From Sphingomonas nostoxanthinifaciens (GTDB lineage: Bacteria; Pseudomonadota; Alphaproteobacteria; Sphingomonadales; Sphingomonadaceae): a stretch of 64,000 bases of DNA. Location: positions 2,724,001 through 2,788,000 of the forward strand of contig NZ_CP082839.1 of NCBI RefSeq assembly GCF_019930585.1, read 5' to 3'. This document shows, piece after piece, positions 8,524-17,102 of this stretch. The notes below the pieces were generated by a model. It was not told the DNA's origin, did not search any database, and saw only the letters and a program-made list of their open reading frames with translations. The position numbers were made by a program, and so were the translations under genes. Numbering within the stretch: position 1 is the first letter of the stretch; every line of letters begins with the position of its first letter.

Positions 8524-9111
8524 TCAGCGCGACGGCGTGTCGAGCTGCGGGATGAACCAGGGGCCCTGCTGCGGCACGCCCTGCACGGCCTTTGCGTGCG
8601 CGGGCAGCAGCCAGCCCCACAACGTGCCCTTGGGGCCCCATCCATAGCCCGGCGGCGCCTTCTCGCTGTCGATCTGGACGTAGAGCCGCCCGGTGCGCAG
8701 CGCCTGCGCCTGCGCGGGCGTCAGCCGGAAAGATCCGCTGATCTCGCCGCTGGTGGCGGTCGCGATCATCAGCGCCAGCACCCGCTTGCCGGGCACGCCG
8801 ATCGCCGGGCTCTCGAACAGCCCCGCGACGGTCGCCGCCGACGGCAGGCTGCCGAAATGGCCAGTGACGGTAAGTTTGGTGCCGTCGAGCGTCGCCTGCG
8901 CCTCGCCCCGGCCGGCGATCACCGCCTTGGTTTCGTCGTCGAGCGGCATCGGGCCGAGATTGGCGGCATAATCGGCCGCCACGGCGGGAACGGCACCGAT
9001 CGCGAGCATAAGGCCGGCGATCGGGCGCATGATGGCGCGGCGCGCACGGACGCGGCCCTTGGTCGGGGTCGACCGCCCCGCGCGCAAACCTGACAAGATC
9101 GCCAGCCGCAT
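8524..9111 (-). CDS. Secreted CHRD-like domain protein
   Basis: A protein of about 195 residues with a signal-like segment MRPIAGLMLAIGAVPAVAA starting at internal Met 28. The body resembles a CHRD domain: a repeated beta pattern, GRLYVQIDSEKAPPGYGWG, and a terminal tryptophan-rich strand GTLWGWL. CHRD domains are extracellular or periplasmic and their bacterial function is poorly known. The start is uncertain: ATG 9111 directly follows GGGGAGGGG, whereas ATG 9030 gives a cleaner signal peptide but has no visible ribosome-binding site. It is the first gene of the minus-strand PQQ-dehydrogenase unit and is divergent from the bicupin gene across the GCATACAA repeat element. Confidence 0.6.
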   Translation of the reverse strand: MRLAILSGLRAGRSTPTKGRVRARRAIMRPIAGLMLAIGAVPAVAADYAANLGPMPLDDETKAVIAGRGEAQATLDGTKLTVTGHFGSLPSAATVAGLFESPAIGVPGKRVLALMIATATSGEISGSFRLTPAQAQALRTGRLYVQIDSEKAPPGYGWGPKGTLWGWLLPAHAKAVQGVPQQGPWFIPQLDTPSR

Positions 9112-9165
9112 CCCCTCCCCTTTCCTACCGACGGGGATTTGATCCCCTTGACGTATCGAGCGTTC

Positions 9166-9193
9166 GCATACAAAATCCGGATCGTACATACAA
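9166..9193. promoter_or_regulatory. Direct-repeat operator, copy 1 (GCATACAA, N12, ACATACAA)
   Basis: GCATACAA at 9166-9173 is repeated as ACATACAA at 9186-9193, exactly 20 bp apart. It lies in the 161-bp divergent region between the CHRD-like gene and the bicupin gene. The same arrangement recurs at 20627-20654 and 24089-24116, so it is probably a shared binding site. Confidence 0.6.
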
Positions 9194-9272
9194 TCTTTTC
9201 GGTCTTGACCGTTCCGCCCACCATGCCGGATCACCGGCGCAGATCGCGAACACGCGCTGCAATCAGGAGAGA

Positions 9273-10229
9273 ATGATGAAGGGCTTCCGTTATCTCGGCG
9301 CCGCGTTCGCCACCGTGGCCGTCGCACTGGCCGCGTCCGCGCAAATGATGCCCAAGGACGAGCCGATGCCCGTCACCGCGCAGAAGATGCCCGAGGAATA
9401 TTGGTCGGCCAAGCCGAGCACCCCGACGCCCTATGTCGCGCCCAACAAGGTGCACTGGAAGCTCTCCGAAATCCTCGCCGCGCATCGCGGCCAGACCGAT
9501 TGGGTCCAGCCGATCGTGCGCAACCCGCAGCAGGATGCCGATTACATCTCGCTCGGCGTCGGCAAGAAGACCAAGCGCAGGATGTATGCCGACGATCGCG
9601 TCGTCTGGATCGTGCAGGACGGCACGATGAAGGTCTCGATCGACGGCGTCGAGCCGTTCGAGGCGACCAAGGGCTTCATGGTCAACGTCCCCTTCCGTCA
9701 TTTCTATTCGATCGAGACGGTCGGCGACAAGCCGTCGCTCCGCTTCGAGGTGCGCCATGCCGGCTCGCCGCCGCTCTATCCCTTGTCTGAGACGCCCGAC
9801 CCCTATCCCGGCCGGACCTATGTGAAGGTCACCGGCAATCCGGGCCCGGCGCAGATCGGCGACAGCAACCCGATCTATCTCGATTTCTGGAAGCAGATCG
9901 CCAATGGCGACAAGCCCTATAACGGCAAGTTCGTGTGGGACGATCACTTCACCTCGAACATCCTGCGCGGCAAGGCGCAGCCGGTGCCGCCGGAGAGCAA
10001 TGTCGGCCACTTCCACGTCGACTGGACCGAGTTCTGGTTCGTCATGGAGGGCAAGGTGAATTACAAGATCGAGGGCTATCCCCTGTTCGAGGCGCAGCAG
10101 GGCGACGTGGTCGCGGCGGTCAAGGGCCGCTGGCATCGCCCGTCGAACAGCCCGAACGCGCCGATGTCGACGCGCATCCCGTTCAATCCGCGCCCCGTCA
10201 TCCTCCACAATTTCGAGCCGGCGCATTGA
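9273..10229 (+). CDS. Periplasmic bicupin-like protein
   Basis: A 318-residue protein with a signal peptide (about residues 1-23, ending AASAQ) and two cupin-like beta-barrels. The first spans about 85-170 (VWIVQDGTMKVSIDG, then a conserved NVPFRHFYSIE). The second spans about 235-300, with GHFHVDWTEFWFVMEG followed by GDVVAAVKGRWHRP, a metal-ligand pattern of two His, a Glu and a later His. Cupins include dioxygenases, isomerases and sensors; the reaction here is unknown. AGGAG precedes the start; ATG 9276 is an equally good choice. It is 46 bases ahead of a PQQ dehydrogenase gene and probably cotranscribed with it, suggesting that it acts on the product of periplasmic oxidation. Confidence 0.7.
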   Translation: MMKGFRYLGAAFATVAVALAASAQMMPKDEPMPVTAQKMPEEYWSAKPSTPTPYVAPNKVHWKLSEILAAHRGQTDWVQPIVRNPQQDADYISLGVGKKTKRRMYADDRVVWIVQDGTMKVSIDGVEPFEATKGFMVNVPFRHFYSIETVGDKPSLRFEVRHAGSPPLYPLSETPDPYPGRTYVKVTGNPGPAQIGDSNPIYLDFWKQIANGDKPYNGKFVWDDHFTSNILRGKAQPVPPESNVGHFHVDWTEFWFVMEGKVNYKIEGYPLFEAQQGDVVAAVKGRWHRPSNSPNAPMSTRIPFNPRPVILHNFEPAH

Positions 10230-10275
10230 TCGTCGTCGTCGCGACCAACCGACGATCCCCGGAGAAGACGAGCGC

Positions 10276-12279
10276 ATGAACTGGACGCGACGGGCAGCGC
10301 TGGCGCTCCCACTGCTCGGATGGCTGGGCGCTCGCTTTCCCGCGCTGGCGCAGATCAGCCCGCGCAAGCGGGCGCCCGGCGATACCGACTGGACGAGCTA
10401 TGCGGGTAGCGCCGCGAACACGCGCTACTCGCCGCTCGATCAGGTCAACGGCAAGAATTTCAACGAGCTCGAGATCGCATGGCGGTTCAAGACCGACATT
10501 CTGGGCGTGCGCCCCGAATATCAGTTCGAATCGACCCCGCTCGTCGTCAACGGCGTGCTCTATTCGACGGCGGGCAGCCGCCGCGACGTGATCGCGCTCG
10601 ATGCCGCCACCGGCGAGTTGCTGTGGATCCACCGCGAGGATGAGGGCGAGCGCGCCCGCCGCGCGCCGCGCCAGCTTTCGGGACGCGGCCTGTCCTACTG
10701 GACCGACGGCACCGAGGAGCGATTGCTCTACGTCACGATCGGCTATCGCCTGATCGCGCTCGACATCCGCACCGGCCAGCGCATCGCCGGTTTCGGCACC
10801 GACGGCGTGATCGACCTGCGGCAGGACGACGACCAGCAGATTGATCCGGTCACCGCCGATGTCGGTCTCAATGCCACGCCGTGCGTGGTCAAGGATACGG
10901 TGATCGTCGGCGCGGCGCACACCGCCGGCAATGTGCCGCTGACGCGCGACAATGTACGCGGCTACGTCCGCGGCTTCGACGTGCGCACCGGCAAGCGCAA
11001 GTGGATCTTCCACACCATCCCGCGGAAGGGCGAGTTCGGCTACGACACGTGGCTCGACGGCACCGAAAAGATCGGCAATGCCGGCGTCTGGTCGCAGATG
11101 TCGGCCGATCCCGAGCTCAACCTCGTCTATATCGGCGTCGAGCTGCCGACCGGCGACGTCGGCGGCCAGTATCGCCGCGGCAACGGCCTGTTCGGCGAGA
11201 GCATCGTCGCGCTCGACATCGATACGGGCGTGCGCAAATGGCATTACCAGACCGTCCATCACGGCCTGTGGGACTATGACATTCCCGCCGCCCCGGTGCT
11301 GCTCGACGTGCCGGTCAAGGGCAAGGGCGTGGTCAAGTTGCTCGCCGCGCCGACCAAGCAATCCTTCCTCTACGTGCTCGATCGCGTGACGGGCAAGCCG
11401 GTCTGGCCGATCCCCGAGCGCAAGGTGCCGAAGGGCGACGTGCCGGGCGAATGGTATTCGCCGACCCAGCCCATTCCGACCAAGCCCAAGGCGTATGACG
11501 TGCAGGGCATCACGCCCGACGTGCTGATCGACTTCACCCCCGAACTGCACGCACAGGCGCTGGAGGTCATCAAGAATTACCGCACCGGCCCGCTCTTCAC
11601 CCCCGCCTCGGTGTTCGATCCCGAAGGCACGTGGGGCACGCTGACCGCGCCGTCGCTCACCGGCGGCAGCAACTGGCCCGGCGGCGCCGCCGATCCCGAG
11701 ACCGGCATCATCTACGTCTGCTCGAAGACGCAGGCCGACGTGATGACCGAGCTGAAGAACGACAATCCCAAATTGTCCGACTTCGCGTGGATCAACGTGC
11801 GCGGCATGGCCAAGGCGCCCAAGCGCGGCACCCACACTTACGGCTATCTGACGGTCGAGGGCCTGCCTTTGCTCAAGCCGCCCTACGAGCGGATCACCGC
11901 GATCGATCTCAAGACCGGCGATTTCGTGTGGCAGGTGCCGCACGGCGAGACGCCCGACCAGATCCGCAACCACCCCAAGCTCAAAGGGCTCAAGATCCCC
12001 AAGACCGGCCGTCCCGGCAATATCGGCGCGCTCGTCACCAAGACGTTGGTGATCGCCGGCGAGGCCGGGATCTTCACCCTCCCCGACGGCCGCCGCGGCG
12101 CGATGCTGTGCGCCTACGACAAGGCGACCGGCGAGCAGAAGGGCGCGGTCTACATGCCGGCCGGCCAGAGCGGCTGCCCGATGACCTACATGCTCAACGG
12201 CCGCCAGCACATCGTGATCGCGGTCGGCGGCGGCAATTATAGCGGCGAGCTGATCGCCTATCGCCTGTCGTCCGCATGA
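10276..12279 (+). CDS. PQQ-dependent dehydrogenase, glucose-dehydrogenase-like, no haem domain
   Basis: A 667-residue periplasmic quinoprotein. A signal peptide ends near residue 25 (ARFPALAQ). It starts with the family element DWTSYAGSAANTRYSPLDQV and carries propeller blades such as ALDAATGELLWIHRE. The GDH-type motif VHHGLWDYDIPAAP lies near residues 332-345. The adjacent Cys-Cys pair of methanol-dehydrogenase types is not seen. It should oxidise an alcohol, sugar or polyol in the periplasm and pass electrons to the cytochrome c encoded 14 bases downstream. Substrate cannot be read from sequence. The surrounding order of bicupin, dehydrogenase, cytochrome and CoA-transferase is an operon. 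Confidence 0.88.
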   Translation: MNWTRRAALALPLLGWLGARFPALAQISPRKRAPGDTDWTSYAGSAANTRYSPLDQVNGKNFNELEIAWRFKTDILGVRPEYQFESTPLVVNGVLYSTAGSRRDVIALDAATGELLWIHREDEGERARRAPRQLSGRGLSYWTDGTEERLLYVTIGYRLIALDIRTGQRIAGFGTDGVIDLRQDDDQQIDPVTADVGLNATPCVVKDTVIVGAAHTAGNVPLTRDNVRGYVRGFDVRTGKRKWIFHTIPRKGEFGYDTWLDGTEKIGNAGVWSQMSADPELNLVYIGVELPTGDVGGQYRRGNGLFGESIVALDIDTGVRKWHYQTVHHGLWDYDIPAAPVLLDVPVKGKGVVKLLAAPTKQSFLYVLDRVTGKPVWPIPERKVPKGDVPGEWYSPTQPIPTKPKAYDVQGITPDVLIDFTPELHAQALEVIKNYRTGPLFTPASVFDPEGTWGTLTAPSLTGGSNWPGGAADPETGIIYVCSKTQADVMTELKNDNPKLSDFAWINVRGMAKAPKRGTHTYGYLTVEGLPLLKPPYERITAIDLKTGDFVWQVPHGETPDQIRNHPKLKGLKIPKTGRPGNIGALVTKTLVIAGEAGIFTLPDGRRGAMLCAYDKATGEQKGAVYMPAGQSGCPMTYMLNGRQHIVIAVGGGNYSGELIAYRLSSA

Positions 12280-12293
12280 CGAGGAGTTTCCGC

Positions 12294-12734
12294 ATGACCA
12301 ATCGTTCCTGCCGCCTTGCCCTGATCGGCGCCGCCGCGCTGGCCTTGCCCGCGATCGCGCTCGCCGCCGGCGCGACCGGCACCGTCTGGGCCGGCGCCTA
12401 TACCGATGCGCAGGCCACGCGCGGCCAGGCGGCCTACGCCACCAGCTGCGCGGCCTGCCATGGCGACGCGCTCAATGGCGGCGATTCGGCCCCGCCGCTC
12501 GCGGGCGGCGCCTTCCTCGCCAACTGGAACAATCAGAGCGCGGGCGACCTGTTCACCCGCATCAAGACGACGATGCCGTTCGACGCGCCGGGCAGCCTCG
12601 GCAGCGCGACCGTCGCCGACATCGAGGCCTTCATCCTGTCGCGCAACGGCTATCCCGCCGGCGCGGCCGAGCTGACGCACGATGCCGGCGTGCTCGGCCA
12701 GACGCGCATCCTCGCCGAAAAGCCCGCTTCGTGA
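12294..12734 (+). CDS. Periplasmic c-type cytochrome
   Basis: A 146-residue mono-haem cytochrome c with signal peptide (about 1-25), haem motif CAACH at 52-56 and probable axial Met in TTMPFDAPG. It closely resembles the N-terminal haem domain of the dehydrogenase at 6267-8501 in layout. It is the likely electron acceptor of the upstream haem-less PQQ dehydrogenase. I use ATG 12294, seven bases after GAGGAG; an ATG at 12276 overlapping the upstream stop would add six residues. Its stop overlaps the CoA-transferase start by four bases. Confidence 0.88.
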   Translation: MTNRSCRLALIGAAALALPAIALAAGATGTVWAGAYTDAQATRGQAAYATSCAACHGDALNGGDSAPPLAGGAFLANWNNQSAGDLFTRIKTTMPFDAPGSLGSATVADIEAFILSRNGYPAGAAELTHDAGVLGQTRILAEKPAS

Positions 12735-13915
12735 CGACGCCCGAGACGCCGGAACGCGCCATGCAGCCATTGGCTGGATTGCGTGTGTTGGACGTGTCGC
12801 AGGTGATGGCTGGACCGTTTGCGTGCATGTTGCTGGGCGACATGGGTGCGGACGTGATCAAGGTCGAGCCGCCTGTGGTGGGGGACAGTTCGCGGCGGTC
12901 GATGGGGTTCCGGCTGAAGGGCGACGACAGTCCGGGGTTCCTCGCGCTCAACCGCAACAAGCGCTCGATCGTGCTCGATTTGAAGGATCCGGCCGACCGC
13001 GAGACCTTCGACGCGCTGGCGAAGACCGCCGACATCCTCGTCGAAAATGGCCGGCCCGGCGTCGCCGACCGGCTCGGCATCGGTTACGAGCGGCTGCGCG
13101 CGCTCAACCCGCGGCTGATCTATGCGAGCATTTCGGGGTTCGGGCCGGGCGGCCCGTGGGCGGCGCGGCCGGGCTACGACCTGATCGCGCAGGCGATGTC
13201 GGGGATCATGAGCGCGGTCGGGCTGCCGGGGCACGAGCCGGTCAAGAACGGCACGCCGGTCGCCGATCTCGGCTCGGCCCTGTTCGCGGTCTACGGCATC
13301 CTCTCCGCCGTGATCGGCCGCGAGAAGACCGGCGAGGGCCAGCTCGTCACCGCGTCGTTGTTCGAAGCCGCACTCGGTCTGTCGATCTGGGAGACCGCCG
13401 AATATTGGGGGACGGGCCAGAGCCCCAAGCCGCTGGGCTCGGCCAACCGCATGTCGGCGCCCTATCAGGCGGTGGCGGCGTCCGACGGCTGGTTCGTGTT
13501 CGCCGCCGCCAACCAGAAGCTCTGGCTGGCGCTGCTCCAGGTGATGAGCCTGCCCGAACTGAACGACGATCCGCGCTTCGGCGACAACAGCGTCCGCGTC
13601 GCCAACGCCGCCGTGCTGATCGACACGCTCAGGCCCACCTTCGCCACGCGCACGGTCGAGCAATGGGTGAGCGGCCTGCTCGCCGCCGGCGTGCCCGCCG
13701 GCCCGATCCTCGATTACGCCCAGTCGCTGGCCTCCGACCACGCCGCCGCACGCCAGATGGTGCAGGACATCCCCCACCCGGTCGAAGGCAGCTTCAAGGC
13801 GCTCGGCTTCCCGGTCAAACTCTCCGCCACCCCCCAGCAACTCCGCATGCCTCCACCCCTCCTCGACCAGCATGGACCCGACATCCGCGCGGAACTCGAG
13901 GGCGCGCAGGCATGA
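12731..13915 (+). CDS. CaiB/BaiF family (class III) CoA-transferase, copy 1
   Basis: A 394-residue class III CoA-transferase that moves CoA between carboxylic acids. Family features include PLAGLRVLDVSQVMAGPF, LGDMGADVIKVEPP, NRNKRSIVLDLK and the probable catalytic Asp179 in NGTPVADLGSA. The GTG start overlaps the cytochrome stop (GTGA), and the crotonase gene starts in its last four bases, so expression is coupled. From residue 11 almost to the C-terminus it is nearly identical to the product of the gene at 22882-24045; only Glu/Asp near residue 91 and the last dozen residues differ. It likely activates a carboxylate made by the dehydrogenases for the next step. Confidence 0.88.
   Translation: MTTPETPERAMQPLAGLRVLDVSQVMAGPFACMLLGDMGADVIKVEPPVVGDSSRRSMGFRLKGDDSPGFLALNRNKRSIVLDLKDPADRETFDALAKTADILVENGRPGVADRLGIGYERLRALNPRLIYASISGFGPGGPWAARPGYDLIAQAMSGIMSAVGLPGHEPVKNGTPVADLGSALFAVYGILSAVIGREKTGEGQLVTASLFEAALGLSIWETAEYWGTGQSPKPLGSANRMSAPYQAVAASDGWFVFAAANQKLWLALLQVMSLPELNDDPRFGDNSVRVANAAVLIDTLRPTFATRTVEQWVSGLLAAGVPAGPILDYAQSLASDHAAARQMVQDIPHPVEGSFKALGFPVKLSATPQQLRMPPPLLDQHGPDIRAELEGAQA
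12758..13875 (+). repeat. Inverted duplication, copy 1
   Basis: These 1118 bases match 22931-24048 in inverted orientation with about a dozen substitutions visible by eye, almost all synonymous and all in the first 660 bases; the rest appears identical. The match starts three bases before an ATG and ends inside the last codons of the CoA-transferase gene, so it is a gene-sized duplication. No insertion-sequence ends or target duplication were seen. Confidence 0.9.
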
Positions 13916-14685
13916 GCGGCGAGACCCGCTGGACCAAGGACGGCGTCGTCGCACGCATCCTGTTCGATCGCCCCGAAGCCTATAATGCCCTGACGTGGGA
14001 CATGTGGCGTGGGCTCGGCACCGCCTGCGCCGCGATCGCCGCCGATCCCGAGATTCGCGTGGTGACCTTGCGCGGGGCGGGCGGCAAGGCGTTCGTGTCG
14101 GGCACCGACATCGCCGGCTTCCAGAGCTTCACGAGCGGCGCCGAAGGCGTCGCCTACGAGGCCGAGATGGATTCCTATGTCGGTGCGGTCGAGGCGTTGC
14201 CGCAGCCGACGATCGCGATCGTCGACGGCTGGGCGGTGGGCGGCGGGCTCGCTCTATCGTTCGCCTGCGACTTCCGCATCGCCGCGACCGGCGCACGCTT
14301 CGGTTCGCCGCTCGCGCGCACGATCGGCAATTGCCTGTCGGCGCGCGGCTATGCGCGGCTGGTGCAGCATGCCGGCATTCCCATCGCCAAGCGGATGCTG
14401 CTCGCCGCCGAGATCGTGCCGGCGGCCGAGCTGCACGCGCTCGGCCTCGTCAATGCGCTGGTCGAGCCCGATGCGATCGACGCGACCGTCGCCGAACTGG
14501 TCGACCGCCTCGCCGCCAACGCGCCGCTCACCCAGCGCGTGAGCAAGGAGGCGATCCGCCGCCTGTCGACGCTCAACCAGCCCGACATCGACGATCTGGT
14601 CGCCACCATCTACGGCAGCGCCGACTTTGCCGAGGGGGTGCGCAGCTTCCTCGCCAAGGAAAAGCCCGTGTGGCGGGGGCGCTGA
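13912..14685 (+). CDS. Enoyl-CoA hydratase/isomerase (crotonase) family protein
   Basis: A 257-residue crotonase-fold protein acting on acyl-CoA. Oxyanion-hole elements are clear: KAFVSGTDIAGF near residue 60-72 and DGWAVGGGLALSFACDFRIA near 102-121. The first catalytic Glu of classical hydratases, normally in a PE motif, is absent: the position reads SPLARTIGNCLS. It may therefore catalyse a lyase, isomerase or hydrolase variant rather than simple hydration. The start overlaps the CoA-transferase stop by four bases (ATGA), and the next gene starts two bases after the stop. This supports one pathway of CoA activation followed by chemistry on the CoA ester. Confidence 0.82.
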   Translation: MSGETRWTKDGVVARILFDRPEAYNALTWDMWRGLGTACAAIAADPEIRVVTLRGAGGKAFVSGTDIAGFQSFTSGAEGVAYEAEMDSYVGAVEALPQPTIAIVDGWAVGGGLALSFACDFRIAATGARFGSPLARTIGNCLSARGYARLVQHAGIPIAKRMLLAAEIVPAAELHALGLVNALVEPDAIDATVAELVDRLAANAPLTQRVSKEAIRRLSTLNQPDIDDLVATIYGSADFAEGVRSFLAKEKPVWRGR

Positions 14686-14686
14686 C

Positions 14687-15835
14687 GTGACGCCGGCCTC
14701 GATCGACGATTTCCGCGAACTGGCGCGCCGCCGCCTGCCGCGCTTCCTGTTCGATTATATCGACGGCGGCTCCTATGCCGAGACGACGCTGCGCGCGAAC
14801 GTCGACGATCTGCAGCGGCTGAAGCTGCGCCAGCAAGTGATGCGCGACGTCTCGAACATCAATGTCGCGACGACGTTGCTGCGCCAGCCGGCGAGTTTTC
14901 CGGTCGCGCTTGCGCCGGTCGGGCTGGCCGGCCTCTATGCGCGGCGCGGCGAGGTGCAGGCGGCGCGCGCGGCGCAGGCGGCGGGCGTGCCGTTCATCCT
15001 CTCCTCCTCGGCCTGCTGCTCGATCGAGGAGGTGGTGCAGGGCACCGGCCGTCCGGTCTGCCTGCAGCTCTACATGATCCGCGACCGCGGCTTCATGGCG
15101 GACCTGCTCGCGCGCACCGCCGCGCTCGGCGTCGAGACATTGATGCTGACGGTCGACCTGATCGTCCATAGCCCGCGTCGCCGCGACGTGCGCTCGAGCC
15201 TCACCGGCACGCAGGGCTTCGCCGCGCGGACCCAGCGCGCGTGGGAGATTGCGCGCCACCCCGATTGGGCGTGGGACGTGGGCGTGCGCGGCCGGCCGCA
15301 CACGCTCGGCAATTTCGCGCCGATGATGCCGAACGGTGCCGGCCTCGCCCAGTTCACGGCGTGGGTCGGGCGCAATTTCGATCCGTCGATCACGTGGAAG
15401 GATATCGAGTGGCTGCGCCAGCATTGGCACGGCCCGATCGTGGTGAAGGGCGTGATGGACGCCGAAAATGCGGTCGCGGCGTGCGATGCGGGGATGGAGG
15501 CGATCGTGGTGTCCAACCATGGCGGCCGCCAGCTCGACGGTGCGCCCTCGACGATCGCCGCGCTGCCCGGCATCGTCGCGGCGGTGGACGGCCGCGCCGA
15601 CGTGCTGATGGATGGCGGCATCCGCTCGGGCATCGACATATTGCGCGCGATGGCGCTGGGGGCGAAGGGCGTGCTGCTCGGCCGCGCCTGGGCGTTCGCG
15701 CTGGCGGCGCAGCGCGGCGCGGGCGTCACGCGCATGCTGGGCCTGCTCAAGCACGAACTGGAAGTGGCGATGGCATTGACCGGCCAGACCGACGTGCGCG
15801 CGCTGGAGCCGGATATCCTGCTGCCGTCGCGCTAA
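14687..15835 (+). CDS. FMN-dependent alpha-hydroxy-acid oxidase/dehydrogenase (LldD-like)
   Basis: A 382-residue protein of the FMN-dependent (S)-2-hydroxyacid oxidoreductase family, oxidising a 2-hydroxy acid to a 2-keto acid. Features are FDYIDGGSYAE near the start, ALAPVGLAGLYARRGE, the catalytic region VVSNHGGRQLDGAPSTI with its active-site His, and the phosphate-binding DGGIRSGIDILRAMALGA. GTG 14687 is one base after the crotonase stop. It ends the plus-strand operon, overlapping convergently by four bases with the lactonase gene. The exact substrate (lactate, glycolate, mandelate or another) is not determinable. Confidence 0.85.
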   Translation: MTPASIDDFRELARRRLPRFLFDYIDGGSYAETTLRANVDDLQRLKLRQQVMRDVSNINVATTLLRQPASFPVALAPVGLAGLYARRGEVQAARAAQAAGVPFILSSSACCSIEEVVQGTGRPVCLQLYMIRDRGFMADLLARTAALGVETLMLTVDLIVHSPRRRDVRSSLTGTQGFAARTQRAWEIARHPDWAWDVGVRGRPHTLGNFAPMMPNGAGLAQFTAWVGRNFDPSITWKDIEWLRQHWHGPIVVKGVMDAENAVAACDAGMEAIVVSNHGGRQLDGAPSTIAALPGIVAAVDGRADVLMDGGIRSGIDILRAMALGAKGVLLGRAWAFALAAQRGAGVTRMLGLLKHELEVAMALTGQTDVRALEPDILLPSR

Positions 15836-17058
15836 CGCGCGAACGCCATCGCCGCCGGGCTCTCGATGAACAGCGAGCGGCCCGAAGCGGTCAGCTGGCC
15901 GCTCTTCGGATCGACGCGGAACTGGGTGATCGAATCGCCGCGCTGATTGAGCGAATAGAGAAAGCGCTCGGTCGGGTCGAAGGCGAGGCTGCGCGGATGA
16001 TCGTTGCCGGTTGCGATCTCGCCCAGCGGGGTCAGGTGGCCGGTGGCGTCGGCGGCGAACATCGCGATCGTGTCGTGGCTGCGGTTGGCGGCGTAGAGGT
16101 GGCGCCCGTCGCGCGCGATCAGCAGCTCCGACGTCTGGTTGGCGCCCTGGAAATCGGCGGGCAATGTCGAGACGCGCTGGCGTGGCGTGAGCCGCAGCTG
16201 GCCGGCCGCGACGGCGACATCGGACAGGCTGAGGCTCGCGTCGCGCTCGCCCAGATTGTAGAAATGGCGATCGTCGGGCGAGAAGACGAAGTGGCGCGGG
16301 AAAGTGCCGCGCGGCGTCGGAAAGAAGGGTGGATCGTTGGCGACCAGCCGGCCCCGCTCGAGCCGCCAGACATAGACGCGGTCCTGTGCCGCATCGTTGG
16401 CGACGACGAAGCGGCCGCGATGATCGGTGCCGACCATATGCACCAAGGCCGGCCCGTCACCCGTGCGCAATGTCGGCGAGCGCGGCTGCGGCGGTGCGGC
16501 GGGATCGAGTGTCGGGTGGACGTCGCTCGCCGGATCGAGGCTGCCGTCCGCGCGGATCGGGAAGACCGCGACCGACCCGCCGCCATAATTGGCCGCGAGC
16601 AGGTAACGCCCCGACGGATCGAGCGCGAGCGAGACCGGCGCGCCGCCGGTCGGCTGCGTGCCCAGTGCGATCAGCGCGTGCGTCGCCGGGTCGATGCGGA
16701 AAGCGGAGACCATGCCGCCTTTGGCCGCACCCGATTCATTGGCCGCATAAAGGATATCGTGGCGCGGATCGGCCAGCAGCCACGACGGTGCGGGCGTCTC
16801 GGCGACCAGCCGCGGCGGCGCCATCGCGCCGGTCGTGGCGTCGATCTCGACAAGGTAGATGCCGCGGCCATGATTGAAGTCGGTCGGGCCGGGCAGCGTC
16901 GTCAGGGGCGGCTGGCCGGGCGCGAAATCGCGCGGCGTGTAGGTGCCGACATAGGCATGCAGCATCGCGCCGGCTTTGGCGGCGGTCGCGCCAAGCAATA
17001 GCGCCAGCATGATAGCCGTTCCGACGCCGCCTTTCCGAAGATGCGTCCGATGCATCAT
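15832..17058 (-). CDS. Secreted lactonase, 6-phosphogluconolactonase (YbhE/Pgl) beta-propeller family
   Basis: A 408-residue seven-bladed beta-propeller lactonase with an N-terminal signal peptide (about residues 1-30), so it acts in the periplasm and is unlikely to be the cytosolic pentose-phosphate enzyme. Family landmarks are AYVGTYT near the start, GGAPVSLALDPSGRYLLAANY, HFVFSPDDRHFYNLGE and DHPRSLAFDPTERFLYSLNQ. It probably opens a lactone formed by a periplasmic PQQ dehydrogenase acting on a sugar-like substrate. It diverges from the GntR gene across only 44 bases, so the two may share control. Confidence 0.8.
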   Translation of the reverse strand: MMHRTHLRKGGVGTAIMLALLLGATAAKAGAMLHAYVGTYTPRDFAPGQPPLTTLPGPTDFNHGRGIYLVEIDATTGAMAPPRLVAETPAPSWLLADPRHDILYAANESGAAKGGMVSAFRIDPATHALIALGTQPTGGAPVSLALDPSGRYLLAANYGGGSVAVFPIRADGSLDPASDVHPTLDPAAPPQPRSPTLRTGDGPALVHMVGTDHRGRFVVANDAAQDRVYVWRLERGRLVANDPPFFPTPRGTFPRHFVFSPDDRHFYNLGERDASLSLSDVAVAAGQLRLTPRQRVSTLPADFQGANQTSELLIARDGRHLYAANRSHDTIAMFAADATGHLTPLGEIATGNDHPRSLAFDPTERFLYSLNQRGDSITQFRVDPKSGQLTASGRSLFIESPAAMAFAR

Positions 17059-17102
17059 CCGCCGACGTTGCCCCCGGCGCGCACAGCGGCTAGATTCGGG
17101 CG

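Noticed and set aside
15832..17058. Cytosolic pentose-phosphate 6-phosphogluconolactonase
   Set aside because: A clear signal peptide puts the protein in the periplasm, where the phosphorylated substrate is not expected.
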